From: JACDAV01 sp036556145
GTDB taxonomy: Bacteria > Chloroflexota > Limnocylindria > Limnocylindrales > CSP1-4
Direction: 5' to 3'
Assembly (NCBI GenBank): GCA_036556145.1
Contig: DATBKB010000095.1
Span: 1-64,000 of the forward strand
DNA length: 64,000 nt
Shown: piece after piece, positions 8,840 to 16,880 of the stretch
Numbering within the stretch: position 1 is the first letter of the stretch
How the letters are laid out: every line of letters starts with the position of its first letter
The notes under the pieces: generated by a model
Told to the model about the DNA's origin: nothing
Seen by the model: only the letters and a program-made list of their open reading frames with translations
Database searches by the model: none
Program-made: the position numbers and the translations under genes

Positions 8840-8870
8840 TTGAAACGGGGCTCCGGCATCGTGGGATACT
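8840..8870 (+). promoter_or_regulatory. Probable promoter of mreD-PBP2-rodA
   Basis: TTGAAA at 8840-8845 and GATACT at 8865-8870 are spaced 19 bp, with an extended TGG immediately before the -10. The predicted transcription start is near 8877, upstream of both possible mreD starts. Confidence 0.5.
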
Positions 8871-8960
8871 CCTCCCACGCTCCGTTTGCAGAGGTCGTTG
8901 GCCGCTCGAGAGGTCCTCGCCGGCGACCCTCGGCTGGCTACCCGGGGGTCGGCGTCCTGG

Positions 8961-9461
8961 ATGCGCTTCCTCGTCACCGCCATCGCCGCTCTGGCCGCGG
9001 CGCTGGCCGACGCGACGGTCGTCCCGTACCTTGGCGTCGCCGGCGCCCACCCCCACGTCCTGGTCGTTGCCGGCGTCATCTGGACAGTCGCTGCGGGCGT
9101 CGAATGCGGCCTGCTATGGGGCTTCCTCGGCGGCCTGGCTCTTGACGTGCTGGCACAACGTCCGCTTGGCTCAACAGCGTTCGTGCTCGTCGCGACCATG
9201 GGCGCCGCCGCCCTTCTTGGATCCTCGTCCGGTCGTGCGCGACGGCTTGCCGTGGTGCCCATCGCGTTCGTGTTGAGCCTCGCGAGCTCGCTGCTCTTCA
9301 TCGTCGTGTACGGCGCCCTTCGCGGCCCGGTCCCCGAAATCGACCCCGTGCACGTCATCCTCCCTGGAGCCCTGTATGACGCTGTGCTGGCCGCCGCCGT
9401 GGGCCCACTGGTCGTGGCGGCCTACGACCGACGACAGCCGGAGGAGGGCACCGAGTGGTGA
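8961..9461 (+). CDS. mreD: Rod shape-determining protein MreD
   Basis: 166-residue polytopic membrane protein of the elongasome. Five to six hydrophobic segments are visible (FLVTAIAALAAAL, HVLVVAGVIWTVAAG, GLLWGFLGGLALDVL, AFVLVATMGAAALLG, FVLSLASSLLFIVVYGAL). The segment GLLWGFLGGLALDVLAQRPLG is the typical MreD signature. I chose the ATG at 8961, which gives the usual family length; an in-frame TTG at 8886 would add 25 polar residues. The stop overlaps the PBP2 start. The usual upstream mreC is missing. Confidence 0.82.
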   Translation: MRFLVTAIAALAAALADATVVPYLGVAGAHPHVLVVAGVIWTVAAGVECGLLWGFLGGLALDVLAQRPLGSTAFVLVATMGAAALLGSSSGRARRLAVVPIAFVLSLASSLLFIVVYGALRGPVPEIDPVHVILPGALYDAVLAAAVGPLVVAAYDRRQPEEGTEW

Positions 9462-11380
9462 CTCCCGCCAGCCCGAGGGAGGCCGCCAACGATCGACGCG
9501 TCGTCCGCTTTGTCGCATTCGGGCTTGTCGTCGTCCTGGCGCTCAGCGGCCTGACGGCGAGGTTGTTCTACCTCCAGATCGCCAAGGGCGCCGACTACTC
9601 GACCCTCGCCGAGCGCAACCGCGTGACCACCCGACCGGTGGCCTCGTCGCGAGGGCTGATTATCGACCGTGACGGTCAGCCGCTCGTCATGAACGTGCCC
9701 TCCTTCGCGGTGAAGATCCGGCCCGAGGACTTGCCGCTATCGCGACGGACCGAGGTCGTCGCCCGCCTCGCTGCACTGCTGGATACGGACCCCACCTCGA
9801 TCATCATGGCGCTCGACGGGAGCCCCGGGTCGCGCTTCGACCTCGTGCGGATCGCCAGCGACGTCCCAAGGGAGACGGCGGACGTGATCGCTGAGTCGCG
9901 ATTCGACCTCCCTGGCGTTGAGGTGGTCGTCGAACCCAGACGCGAGTACCCGCAGGGGGCCTTGGTCGCGCATCTCCTCGGCTACACCGCCCCGATACCG
10001 CCCGACCAGATGCCAGCCCTCAAGAAGACCGGCTACCAGCCGGACGACCTGATCGGCCGAGCCGGCGTCGAGGCCGTGTACGAGGGATATCTTCGCGGCG
10101 AGTACGGCGCCGAGAGCGTCGAACGTGACGCGACCGGGCGAACCATCCAGGTTCTCCAGACCGTCCGCCCGGCGAAGGCCGGCGATTCGCTCCGGCTGTC
10201 AATCGACATCGACACCCAGCGCGAGGCCGAAAGGGCTCTCAAGTGGGGCATGGAGGCCGCAGGCCTGAAACGGGGTGTCGTGATCGCGATGAACCCTCAA
10301 ACCGGCGAGGTTCTCGCGATGGTCAGCCTCCCGAGCTACGACAACAACGCCTTCAGTGGCGGCATCAGCAGCAAGGACTATCGGTCGCTGCTGCTGAACC
10401 CCGACAAGCCCCTCCTCAACCACGCGATCCAGGCCCACTACCCGCCGGGCTCGACGTTCAAGCTGGTGACCGGGACCGGGGCCCTCGCGGACGGCAGGGT
10501 GAAGGCCTCGACGAAGCTTCGGACCGCGAGCTACCTGACGCTCGGGTCGACCCGGTTTTACGACTGGAATCGACGCGGCTGGGGGGCCTGCAACCTGGAT
10601 TGCGGCTTCGGTCACTCGAGCGACACCTACTTCTTCCAGCTCGCCGGCATGCTGGGCATCGATCGCCTCAGCTACTGGGCGAAGCAGTACGGCTTTGGCG
10701 CGAGAACCGGGATCGACCTCCCGAACGAGGTCGCCGGCATCGTGCCATCGAACCAGTGGAAGCTCGACACGATGGGCGAGCCGATCTACCCCGGCGAGGT
10801 CTACCAGGCGGGGATCGGGCAGGGCTACGACGTCGTGACGCCAATCCAGCTCATCACCGCGTACGCGGCACTCGCGAACGGCGGCAAGGTGTACCAGCCA
10901 CAGGTGGTCCGCGAGATCGTCGGCCCGGACGGAACCGTCGTCCGTCCGTTCGCGCCGAAGCTCGTTCGGGAGCTGCCCGTCGGCTCCGACGTGCTCAAGG
11001 AAATGCGCCAGGCGGCGAGGAACGTCCAGCTCATCCGGCACACCTACAACCTCGTGGACCTCCCGATCGTCATGGCCGGCAAGTCCGGTACGGCCGAATT
11101 CGGGGTCCGCGACCGCCGAGGCCGTCTGCCCTTCCATTCCTGGTTCGTGGCGTTCGTGCCGAAGGACCCGAAGAAGCATTCCGACGATCCAAAAGGCCTC
11201 GACGCGGTGGCGCGAACGGACGCGGAGCTCGTCGTCCTCGCGTTCGCCTACGACTCCCGCACGAAGGGGAACGCGGCGACCGAGATCGTGAAGTACTTCT
11301 TCCAGCTGCACTTCGGAATCGAGAGGGACTACCGCAACCACCGCCTCCTCGAGCGCGGCAACTTCTACCAGAGCAACTGA
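9455..11380 (+). CDS. mrdA: Penicillin-binding protein 2 (class B transpeptidase, elongation)
   Basis: Transpeptidase that cross-links peptidoglycan with RodA during elongation. 641 residues: a short cytoplasmic N-terminus, one membrane anchor (about 17-40), a dimerisation/pedestal domain, then the transpeptidase domain. Active-site motifs are STFK at 333-336, SSD at 388-390 (the Ser-Xaa-Asp form usual in PBP2) and KSGTAE from 543. Two adjacent GTG codons can start it (9455, 9458); the second overlaps the mreD stop as GTGA and sits well behind the AGGAGG element, so it is the likelier start. RodA follows directly. Confidence 0.95.
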   Translation: MVTPASPREAANDRRVVRFVAFGLVVVLALSGLTARLFYLQIAKGADYSTLAERNRVTTRPVASSRGLIIDRDGQPLVMNVPSFAVKIRPEDLPLSRRTEVVARLAALLDTDPTSIIMALDGSPGSRFDLVRIASDVPRETADVIAESRFDLPGVEVVVEPRREYPQGALVAHLLGYTAPIPPDQMPALKKTGYQPDDLIGRAGVEAVYEGYLRGEYGAESVERDATGRTIQVLQTVRPAKAGDSLRLSIDIDTQREAERALKWGMEAAGLKRGVVIAMNPQTGEVLAMVSLPSYDNNAFSGGISSKDYRSLLLNPDKPLLNHAIQAHYPPGSTFKLVTGTGALADGRVKASTKLRTASYLTLGSTRFYDWNRRGWGACNLDCGFGHSSDTYFFQLAGMLGIDRLSYWAKQYGFGARTGIDLPNEVAGIVPSNQWKLDTMGEPIYPGEVYQAGIGQGYDVVTPIQLITAYAALANGGKVYQPQVVREIVGPDGTVVRPFAPKLVRELPVGSDVLKEMRQAARNVQLIRHTYNLVDLPIVMAGKSGTAEFGVRDRRGRLPFHSWFVAFVPKDPKKHSDDPKGLDAVARTDAELVVLAFAYDSRTKGNAATEIVKYFFQLHFGIERDYRNHRLLERGNFYQSN

Positions 11381-11402
11381 TGAGCGATACACCGGATCAG
11401 AC

Positions 11403-12563
11403 ATGGGCGTGATGCGAGTTGAGCCGGCGCGCTTCACCGATTGGGCCTCGCGCCCCGTGGGGGCGGCGTGGCGCCTGTTCGACGCGCAGCTGGCGATCTA
11501 CGCGGTCCTGCTCGCCTCCATCGGCATCGCCATGGCCTACAGCAACAGCGTCGATGCCGGGCGGTCGATCCTGGAGACCGGATCGACGTTCCTCCGCGGC
11601 CTCATGTGGGCCGGGATCGCGCTGGTCGCATTCGTCGCCGCGACGTCATTCGACTACCGGTGGCTGAAGACGTTCGCCTGGCCGGCGTACCTCGTGCAGC
11701 TCGGGTTGCTCGTCCTGACCCTTGCGATCGGCGACGGCGTCAGTGGCGCGTCCCGGTGGGTCTCGATCGGGCCGTTCGTGTTCCAGTTCAGCGAGCTGGC
11801 GAAGATCCTCATGATCATCGTGCTCGCCAACTACCTCGGCTCGAGGTCGGGCCGGCTGCACGGGCTCGGGCCGATTCTCGGCGCGTGCGTGCTGGTGGGC
11901 CCGCCGTGGCTCCTCGTGATGCTCCAGCCGGACCTCGGCACGTCCCTCGTGCTTGCAGCGATCACGGCCGGGATGCTGTTCATGTCGGGCGCCAGCCTCA
12001 AGTGGCTTGGCGCGCTGACCGCCGGCGCGATCGCGATCCTGCCCTTCGTCTGGACGTACGTCCTGCGCGACTACCAGCGCGAGCGGCTCACCTCGTTCCT
12101 CGACGCCGCGCCGGACATCCAGGGCGCCGGCTATCAGCTCTACCAGGCGCAGATCGCGGTCGGGTCGGGCGGGTGGATCGGCAAGGGGCTGACGAACTCG
12201 ACCCAGAACGGGCTCGACTTCCTCCCGGTCCAGACGACGGACTTCGTCTTCGCCGTCTTCGCCGAGGAGTTCGGCTTCCTGGGCGGTCTCGTCCTTTTCG
12301 CGCTCTTCGGCGCGCTGGTCTGGCGGATCCTCGTGATCGGTTGGCGATCGGCGGATCCGTTCGGGACCGTGTTCTGCTGTGGCGTCGCGGCAATGCTGCT
12401 GTTCCAGCTGGTCGTGAACGTCGGGATGGTCGTCGGCGTGATGCCGATCACGGGCATCCCGCTGCCGTTCGTCACCCACGGCGGCGCGTCGCTGGTGAGC
12501 CTCGCCATCGGGCTCGGAATCGTCGAGAGCATCGCCATCAGGCAGACTCGCGCAGACTGGTAG
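11403..12563 (+). CDS. rodA: Rod shape-determining protein RodA (SEDS glycosyltransferase)
   Basis: 386-residue SEDS-family peptidoglycan polymerase with about ten membrane segments. Family hallmarks are SRWVSIGPFVFQFSELAKI, LVMLQPDLGTSLVL (the catalytic Asp in QPDLGTS) and the C-terminal GIPLPFVTHGGASLVSL. It follows the PBP2 gene by 22 bp, the usual functional pair. A second in-frame ATG at 11412 is an alternative start. A hairpin at 12566-12599 follows the stop. Confidence 0.95.
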   Translation: MGVMRVEPARFTDWASRPVGAAWRLFDAQLAIYAVLLASIGIAMAYSNSVDAGRSILETGSTFLRGLMWAGIALVAFVAATSFDYRWLKTFAWPAYLVQLGLLVLTLAIGDGVSGASRWVSIGPFVFQFSELAKILMIIVLANYLGSRSGRLHGLGPILGACVLVGPPWLLVMLQPDLGTSLVLAAITAGMLFMSGASLKWLGALTAGAIAILPFVWTYVLRDYQRERLTSFLDAAPDIQGAGYQLYQAQIAVGSGGWIGKGLTNSTQNGLDFLPVQTTDFVFAVFAEEFGFLGGLVLFALFGALVWRILVIGWRSADPFGTVFCCGVAAMLLFQLVVNVGMVVGVMPITGIPLPFVTHGGASLVSLAIGLGIVESIAIRQTRADW

Positions 12564-12565
12564 CG

Positions 12566-12599
12566 CCGCCGTCGGGCCGCGAAACGCCCGGTTCGGCGG
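12566..12599. terminator. Hairpin between convergent rodA and DnaJ-domain gene
   Basis: CCGCCG and CGGGC on the left arm pair with GCCCG and CGGCGG on the right. This gives 6 + 5 bp of stem with a 1/3-nt internal loop and an 8-nt apical loop. It is centrally placed between two convergent genes and could terminate both. There is no U tract. Confidence 0.5.
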
Positions 12600-12636
12600 T
12601 CCACCCTCCGGGCCCACGATGTCGCGCGGTTCCGCC

Positions 12637-13332
12637 TCAGCCGCGGCGGAAGAATCCCCTGCGGTCGGTGGACTCCGGCGCTGCGGCCCGCCGTCGGCCA
12701 GCGCGCCGGAGGATCTCGTCGATCTCCGCCCGGTGTTGCCGGCCGATCGGCACCCGGTCCAGCCACTCGAGATACTCGAGGTCTCGCCGCGCGATCTCAC
12801 CGAGCGACCAGCCGGCATAACGCCCGAAGGAGAGCACGCTGCCCGATGGGTTTCCCGGCGGCGGACCGGCCGCCCCCGCGCCTTCGCGAGCGCGCATCGT
12901 CCGTGGGTCGTAGGTGCTGCCGACGGTCGATCGCCCAGGGGTCCAATCGGGCGATGTCGGGTCGCTGGGCGGCGGTGGCGCCTCGCCACGTCGGCGGGTC
13001 GCGCCTGGACGTGTATCGGCGGGCGCGGATCCCGCCGCGGATCCGGCCGTCGTGTCCGCGCCCGCTGGAGAACGCGCCGCCGGAACGCGGCTGCGACGTC
13101 GGTCGGCGGCCAACCGCCTGGCGCGCTCGCGGTCGTACTCCGCTCTCGGCTCGGGCTCCCCCACGACGGCCCAGGCCGCGTTGATCGCCACCATCTTCGC
13201 GGCGGCCTCCGGGCCCGGCATGACGTCCGGGTGGTACTTGCGGGCGAGCCGCCGGTACGCGGCCTGGATCACCTCCGGGTCGGCCTCGGGATCGACCTGG
13301 AGGACCTTGTACGGATCCGGCTCGTCAGGCAC
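12637..13332 (-). CDS. DnaJ-domain protein with ExoX-like C-terminal motif
   Basis: 231 residues. Residues 4-70 are a J domain (DPYKVLQVDPEADPEVIQ, AYRRLARKYHPDV with the HPD triad), so the protein should stimulate a DnaK-type chaperone. A Pro/Ala/Thr-rich linker of about 80 residues follows. The end, SFGRYAGWSLGEIARRDLEYLEWL, resembles the short domain found at the C-terminus of exonuclease-X-like proteins. There is no G/F region or zinc finger, so it is not a canonical DnaJ. The GTG start overlaps the end of the upstream exporter gene by 8 nt. Its client is unknown. Confidence 0.8.
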   Translation of the reverse strand: MPDEPDPYKVLQVDPEADPEVIQAAYRRLARKYHPDVMPGPEAAAKMVAINAAWAVVGEPEPRAEYDRERARRLAADRRRSRVPAARSPAGADTTAGSAAGSAPADTRPGATRRRGEAPPPPSDPTSPDWTPGRSTVGSTYDPRTMRAREGAGAAGPPPGNPSGSVLSFGRYAGWSLGEIARRDLEYLEWLDRVPIGRQHRAEIDEILRRAGRRRAAAPESTDRRGFFRRG

Positions 13333-14584
13333 CCGCAGCCCCCGCCGGTTGCGGGGCCGCCGGTCCGCTGCCGGGCGCCCCGGGCTCGGGCGGCGAGAGG
13401 CGGCGGAACAGGTATCGGAAGACGTTGCGCCCGGCGGCGGTGACGGGCAGGGCGAGGATCGCCCCGAGCAAGCCCGCGATCGCGCCGCCGACGACGAGGG
13501 AGAACATGACGATGCTCGGGTGGAGCTCCACGGCGTCACCCTGGATCTTCGGGACCAGCAGGTTGTTCTCGAGCTGCTGGACGAGGAGGTAGAGGATCAG
13601 CGCAGCGATCGCCGCCTGCGGCCCGGCCGTCAGTGCGAGAAGGACGGCCGGGACCGCCGCAAGGATCGGGCCGATGATCGGCAACAGCTCGAAGACGCCG
13701 GCGATGATCGACAGCAGCAGCGCGAAACGCCCGAAGACGGGGTCGACCGTCGCGTTCAGGACGATCAGTCCGATGAAGGTCGCCACGCCGACCGTGGCGC
13801 CGAGGAAGAGCTGGCCGCGGATCCACTGCGAGAACACCCGCTCGACGATTCCGACGATCGCCCAGGCGTCCGCCCGCCAGGCCGGCGGCAGCGATCGGTC
13901 GGCGGCAGCCGTCAGCGCGGCCCGGTCCTTGAGGAGATAGAACGCCCAGACCGGGATGATGAGATAGCCGAAGATCGAGCTGACGAACCCGGCGGTGATG
14001 TTCACGACAGGCAGCAGGACACCGACGTCGATCCCGTCGCTGAGGCTCGCGAGGCCGTGGTCGATTGCCTCGCGCAGCTGCGGCGGAAGATCGAGGCCGC
14101 GATAGTAGCGCTCGAGGTTCGACACGAGCCCCGGCAGATCGTCGGCGAACGACCTGATCTGCTCGACCAGGGGGCCGAGCATGAACGACAGGCCCTGGAC
14201 GATCACGAGGATGACGACCGCGTACACGACGAGGATCGCGATCCAGCGAGGGACGCCGGTGCGCGACAGGCGCTCGACCGCCGGGCTCAGCAGATAGACG
14301 AGCAGCAGGCCGACGACGAACGGGCTCAGCGCCTCGCGGCCTTGCCACAGGAGGAACCCGAGGACCACGAGAGCGCCGATGACGAGCGCCACCCGCGGCG
14401 TCGGAGCGCCGACACGGCTGCCCGGTTCGACGGTGCCCAGGAACGGGCCTGGGGCTGTGGCCGTACGGGCCGCAGGCTCGGCAGCCGGGCGTGCGGCCGG
14501 CGGAGTGGGGGTTCCCGCCCCCAACCCCGGCCCCGACCCCGGCCGTCCGCGGTCCGGCGCGGCGTCGCGGGCGGGGTCGTCCAT
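13325..14584 (-). CDS. AI-2E family membrane transporter
   Basis: 419 residues. A Pro/Ala-rich cytoplasmic N-terminus of about 60 residues is followed by a typical AI-2E/PerM (UPF0118) core. Membrane segments flank a central soluble part (LVEQIRSFADDLPGLVSNLERYYRG). Family motifs include LPIIGPILAAVPAVLLAL and VQQLENNLLVPKIQGDAVELHP. Family members range from putative autoinducer exporters to Na+/H+ antiporters; the substrate here is unknown. A TAGTCT hexamer 8 nt before the ATG suggests a leaderless transcript. Confidence 0.85.
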   Translation of the reverse strand: MDDPARDAAPDRGRPGSGPGLGAGTPTPPAARPAAEPAARTATAPGPFLGTVEPGSRVGAPTPRVALVIGALVVLGFLLWQGREALSPFVVGLLLVYLLSPAVERLSRTGVPRWIAILVVYAVVILVIVQGLSFMLGPLVEQIRSFADDLPGLVSNLERYYRGLDLPPQLREAIDHGLASLSDGIDVGVLLPVVNITAGFVSSIFGYLIIPVWAFYLLKDRAALTAAADRSLPPAWRADAWAIVGIVERVFSQWIRGQLFLGATVGVATFIGLIVLNATVDPVFGRFALLLSIIAGVFELLPIIGPILAAVPAVLLALTAGPQAAIAALILYLLVQQLENNLLVPKIQGDAVELHPSIVMFSLVVGGAIAGLLGAILALPVTAAGRNVFRYLFRRLSPPEPGAPGSGPAAPQPAGAAGA

Positions 14585-14592
14585 GGTGCCGC

Positions 14593-14598
14593 AGACTA
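14593..14598 (-). promoter_or_regulatory. Possible -10 element for leaderless AI-2E mRNA
   Basis: On the minus strand TAGTCT (a TANNNT pattern) ends 8 nt before the ATG at 14584, so transcription could begin at or next to the start codon. The gap to the divergent DUF2344 GTG is only 20 bp. Confidence 0.4.
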
Positions 14599-14604
14599 CC
14601 AGAC

Positions 14605-15333
14605 GTGGATTCCGATTCCGCCCGCGCGGCGGGCGCCGAGGCACCGCCCCGGCAGCGCTGGCGAATCGCCTACAGCCGACGGGCGAGCGACGAGCCCGAG
14701 CGCGACTTCACCAGCCGGTGGATCGACCGGCTCGTGGCCGCGGGCCTCCCACTCGCGACGCGCGCCACCGGCCGTCCGCGACCGGCGCTGAGCCTCGCCG
14801 CGCCGCTCCCGCTCGGTGTGGACGGGGACCGCGAGCTGGCCGACCTCCTGCTTGGCGACCAGCTCCCTGCCTGGCGGGTCCGCGAGGCCGTCGCGCAGAC
14901 GATGCCCGAGGGTTGCCGCCTCGTGGGCCTCGACGACGTCTGGGTCGGCGCGCCGGCACTCGCCGGCTCGGTCATCGGCGCGGACTATCGCGCGACGCTC
15001 GACGGCGGCGACGACCCCGGACCCGCCGCCGTCCGTCATGCCGCAGGCACCCTGACGGACGCCGCGGAGCTGCCGAGGGAGCGGGTCAGGAGCGGCCGAA
15101 AGGGCGGCCCGGCCGTGACCTACGACCTGCGCCCGCTCCTGGCCGGAATCGAGGTCGGCGACGATCGACCGACGACCCTCCGGCTCCGCGTGAGGTTCGA
15201 CCCGGCCCTGGGATCCGGACGACCCGAGGAAGTTCTCGCCGCCCTCGGCGACGCCCTCGGCCGCCCTATCGCCGCCTCGCGGATTGTGCGCGAGCGGCTG
15301 CTGGTCAAGGGCGAGGACGACGGCGCCGCCTGA
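14605..15333 (+). CDS. DUF2344 / radical SAM-linked protein (TIGR03936-like)
   Basis: 242 residues. The start RWRIAYSRRASDEPERDFTSRWIDRLVAAGLPLA and later segments (ARPALSLAAPLPLGVDGDRELADLLL, LRVRFDPALG) match the DUF2344 family. In many Actinobacteria and Firmicutes that family is fused or adjacent to a B12-dependent radical SAM protein near rplU. No radical SAM partner is visible here. It lies directly upstream of the rplU promoter, which fits the usual neighbourhood. The GTG start is 20 bp from the divergent AI-2E start. Function unknown; a link to RNA or ribosome modification is only suggested by context. Confidence 0.75.
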   Translation: MDSDSARAAGAEAPPRQRWRIAYSRRASDEPERDFTSRWIDRLVAAGLPLATRATGRPRPALSLAAPLPLGVDGDRELADLLLGDQLPAWRVREAVAQTMPEGCRLVGLDDVWVGAPALAGSVIGADYRATLDGGDDPGPAAVRHAAGTLTDAAELPRERVRSGRKGGPAVTYDLRPLLAGIEVGDDRPTTLRLRVRFDPALGSGRPEEVLAALGDALGRPIAASRIVRERLLVKGEDDGAA

Positions 15334-15357
15334 ACGTCGAATCCCCCCGATTTCCGT

Positions 15358-15386
15358 TTGACGCTCCGTGCGGGCGGCCGTACACT
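15358..15386 (+). promoter_or_regulatory. Sigma-70-type promoter of rplU-rpmA-rpmE
   Basis: The -35 TTGACG at 15358-15363 and the -10 TACACT at 15381-15386 are separated by exactly 17 bp. The start of transcription should be near 15393, leaving a leader of about 80 nt before rplU. It is the clearest promoter in the window. Confidence 0.8.
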
Positions 15387-15474
15387 CCGCACTCGCGCCT
15401 CGGCCCGGTCGAGCCGCGTCTCCCTGTCCGTCGCAGCGGTCGCCCGCGGCCCGCGACCGCAATCCTGAGGACCC

Positions 15475-16296
15475 ATGTACGCAGTCATCGAGGCCGGCGG
15501 CAAGCAATACCGCGTCGAGGTCGGCACGGAGCTCGAGCTCGACCTTCTCGACGCCGAGCCCGGCCAAGCCCTGACGCTCGACCGCGTCCTCTTCGTCGGC
15601 GACGGCGAGGAGACCGCGATCGGCCGGCCGCTCGTGGCAGACGCCGCGGTCGTCGCCGAGGTCGTCCGTCGGGACCGCGGCGAGAAGATCATCGTCTTCA
15701 AGTACCGGCCCAAGGCCCGGCGCCGAGCCCGGAAGGGGCACCGCCAGGACCACACGGTCCTCCGGATCACGGACGTCCGGCTCGGCTCGAAGAGCGCCGC
15801 CGACGACGTCCGCAAGGCCGAGGAGCGCGCCCGGACGGATCGGAAGCGCCTCGAGGAGGCCGCCGCACGGCAGGCCGCCGAGGACGCCGCGCTCGCCGAT
15901 CGGCTGGCCAAGGCCAAGGCGGCCGACGCAGCCGCGGAGCCGGCAGCCGAGTCGCGGCGGGGTCGCGGGGCCGAGCCGGCCCAGGGGTCGGCGAAGGCCG
16001 GGCCGGAGCCTGCGAAGGCCGCCAAAGCCGAGCCGGCGAAGCGCGCGAAGGCCGAGCCGGCGCGCACGACGACCCGGGTCAAGCCGTCGGGCAAGGCCGC
16101 CGGAACGGCCCCGGCGAAGTCTGAGAAGGCCGGCAAGGCGGCGACCGGGAAGGCCGGGGCGAAGCCGCCGGCCAAGGCGAGCGGGTCCGGCAAGACCGCA
16201 GCGTCGGACAAGGGCCGGGCGAAGGCGCCGGACCGCAAGGGCAAGACCAGTGACACGAAGGCCGCGCCGAAGCGCGGTGCGAAGAAGGACAAGTAA
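15475..16296 (+). CDS. rplU: Ribosomal protein bL21 with long Ala/Lys-rich C-terminal extension
   Basis: Residues 1-102 are a normal bL21 of the 50S subunit: MYAVIEAGGKQYRVEVG at the start and the signature IVFKYRPKARRRARKGHRQ. The family is normally about 100-105 residues; this one has 273. Residues 103-273 begin as a charged helix (RKAEERARTDRKRLEEAAARQ) and become an Ala/Lys/Pro/Gly-rich, probably disordered, strongly basic tail (KAAKAEPAKRAKAEPA type repeats). The reading frame is open and runs straight into rpmA 2 nt later, so the extension is unlikely to be a frameshift artefact. Confidence 0.95.
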   Translation: MYAVIEAGGKQYRVEVGTELELDLLDAEPGQALTLDRVLFVGDGEETAIGRPLVADAAVVAEVVRRDRGEKIIVFKYRPKARRRARKGHRQDHTVLRITDVRLGSKSAADDVRKAEERARTDRKRLEEAAARQAAEDAALADRLAKAKAADAAAEPAAESRRGRGAEPAQGSAKAGPEPAKAAKAEPAKRAKAEPARTTTRVKPSGKAAGTAPAKSEKAGKAATGKAGAKPPAKASGSGKTAASDKGRAKAPDRKGKTSDTKAAPKRGAKKDK

Positions 16297-16298
16297 CG

Positions 16299-16595
16299 AT
16301 GGCCCACAAGAAGGCCGGCTCCAGCTCGAAGAACGGACGCGACAGCGTCGGCCAGCGCCTCGGCGTCAAGGCCGGCGACGGCCAGCTCGTGCCCGCCGGC
16401 ACGATCCTCGTCCGCCAGCGCGGCATGACGTTCCTCGCCGGCTCGGGCGCCGGGATCGGCAAGGACTACACGGTGTTCGCGACCGTCGCGGGGACCGTTC
16501 GATTCGAGCACGAGGCGAAGGACAAGAAGCGCGTCCGCGTCGAGCCCGCGGCCCAGGCGGCGGAGGCGGCCCAGGCCGCGGAGGCGACCGCATGA
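16299..16595 (+). CDS. rpmA: Ribosomal protein bL27
   Basis: 98 residues, 50S protein near the peptidyl-transferase centre. MAHKKAGSSSKNGRDSVGQRLGVK and LVRQRGMTFLAGSGAGIGKDYTVFA are family signatures. The N-terminus begins directly with AHKK, with no cleaved extension like the one in Firmicutes. The C-terminus has a short Ala-rich tail. Its TGA overlaps the rpmE start (ATGA). Confidence 0.97.
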   Translation: MAHKKAGSSSKNGRDSVGQRLGVKAGDGQLVPAGTILVRQRGMTFLAGSGAGIGKDYTVFATVAGTVRFEHEAKDKKRVRVEPAAQAAEAAQAAEATA

Positions 16596-16804
16596 AGCCG
16601 AAGATTCACCCCAAGTACCACCAGGCGAAAGTCCACTGCGGCTCGTGCGGCACCGAATGGACCGTCGGGTCGACGAAACCGGAGCTCCGCGTCGACGTCT
16701 GCGCCAACTGCCACCCGTTCTTCACGGGCAAGCAGACGATCATCGACACGGCCGGCCAGGTCGAGCGCTTCCAGAAGCGCCTGGAGCGCCAGGTCCGGAC
16801 TTGA
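16592..16804 (+). CDS. rpmE: Ribosomal protein bL31 (zinc-binding type)
   Basis: 70 residues. Two CXXC pairs, Cys16-Cys19 and Cys37-Cys40, form the zinc ribbon of the C+ type, and HPFFTGKQ is the bL31 signature. It is the third gene of the rplU operon, starting inside the rpmA stop, and is followed by a strong terminator. Confidence 0.97.
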   Translation: MKPKIHPKYHQAKVHCGSCGTEWTVGSTKPELRVDVCANCHPFFTGKQTIIDTAGQVERFQKRLERQVRT

Positions 16805-16827
16805 GCATTCGCTCCATCGCGACCGAC

Positions 16828-16855
16828 GAACGGCGGGCCGCACGGCCCGCCGTTC
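16828..16855 (+). terminator. Terminator of the rplU-rpmA-rpmE operon
   Basis: A perfect 12-bp inverted repeat (GAACGGCGGGCC / GGCCCGCCGTTC) encloses the tetraloop GCAC, 24 nt after the rpmE stop. There is no long U tract, but the stem is very stable and sits between two transcription units. Confidence 0.8.
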
Positions 16856-16880
16856 ACTGTCTGCCCACTAGACTCTGACG

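Larger units (their letters stand above)
8576..8960. other. Intergenic region parA / mreD holding parS sites and divergent promoters
   Basis: 385 bp between the divergent parA and mreD starts. It contains the extended -10 toward parA, two parS palindromes and a probable promoter toward mreD. I see no small gene. ParB bound here would sit beside both promoters, so autoregulation of parAB or an effect on mreD is possible (inference). Confidence 0.7.
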
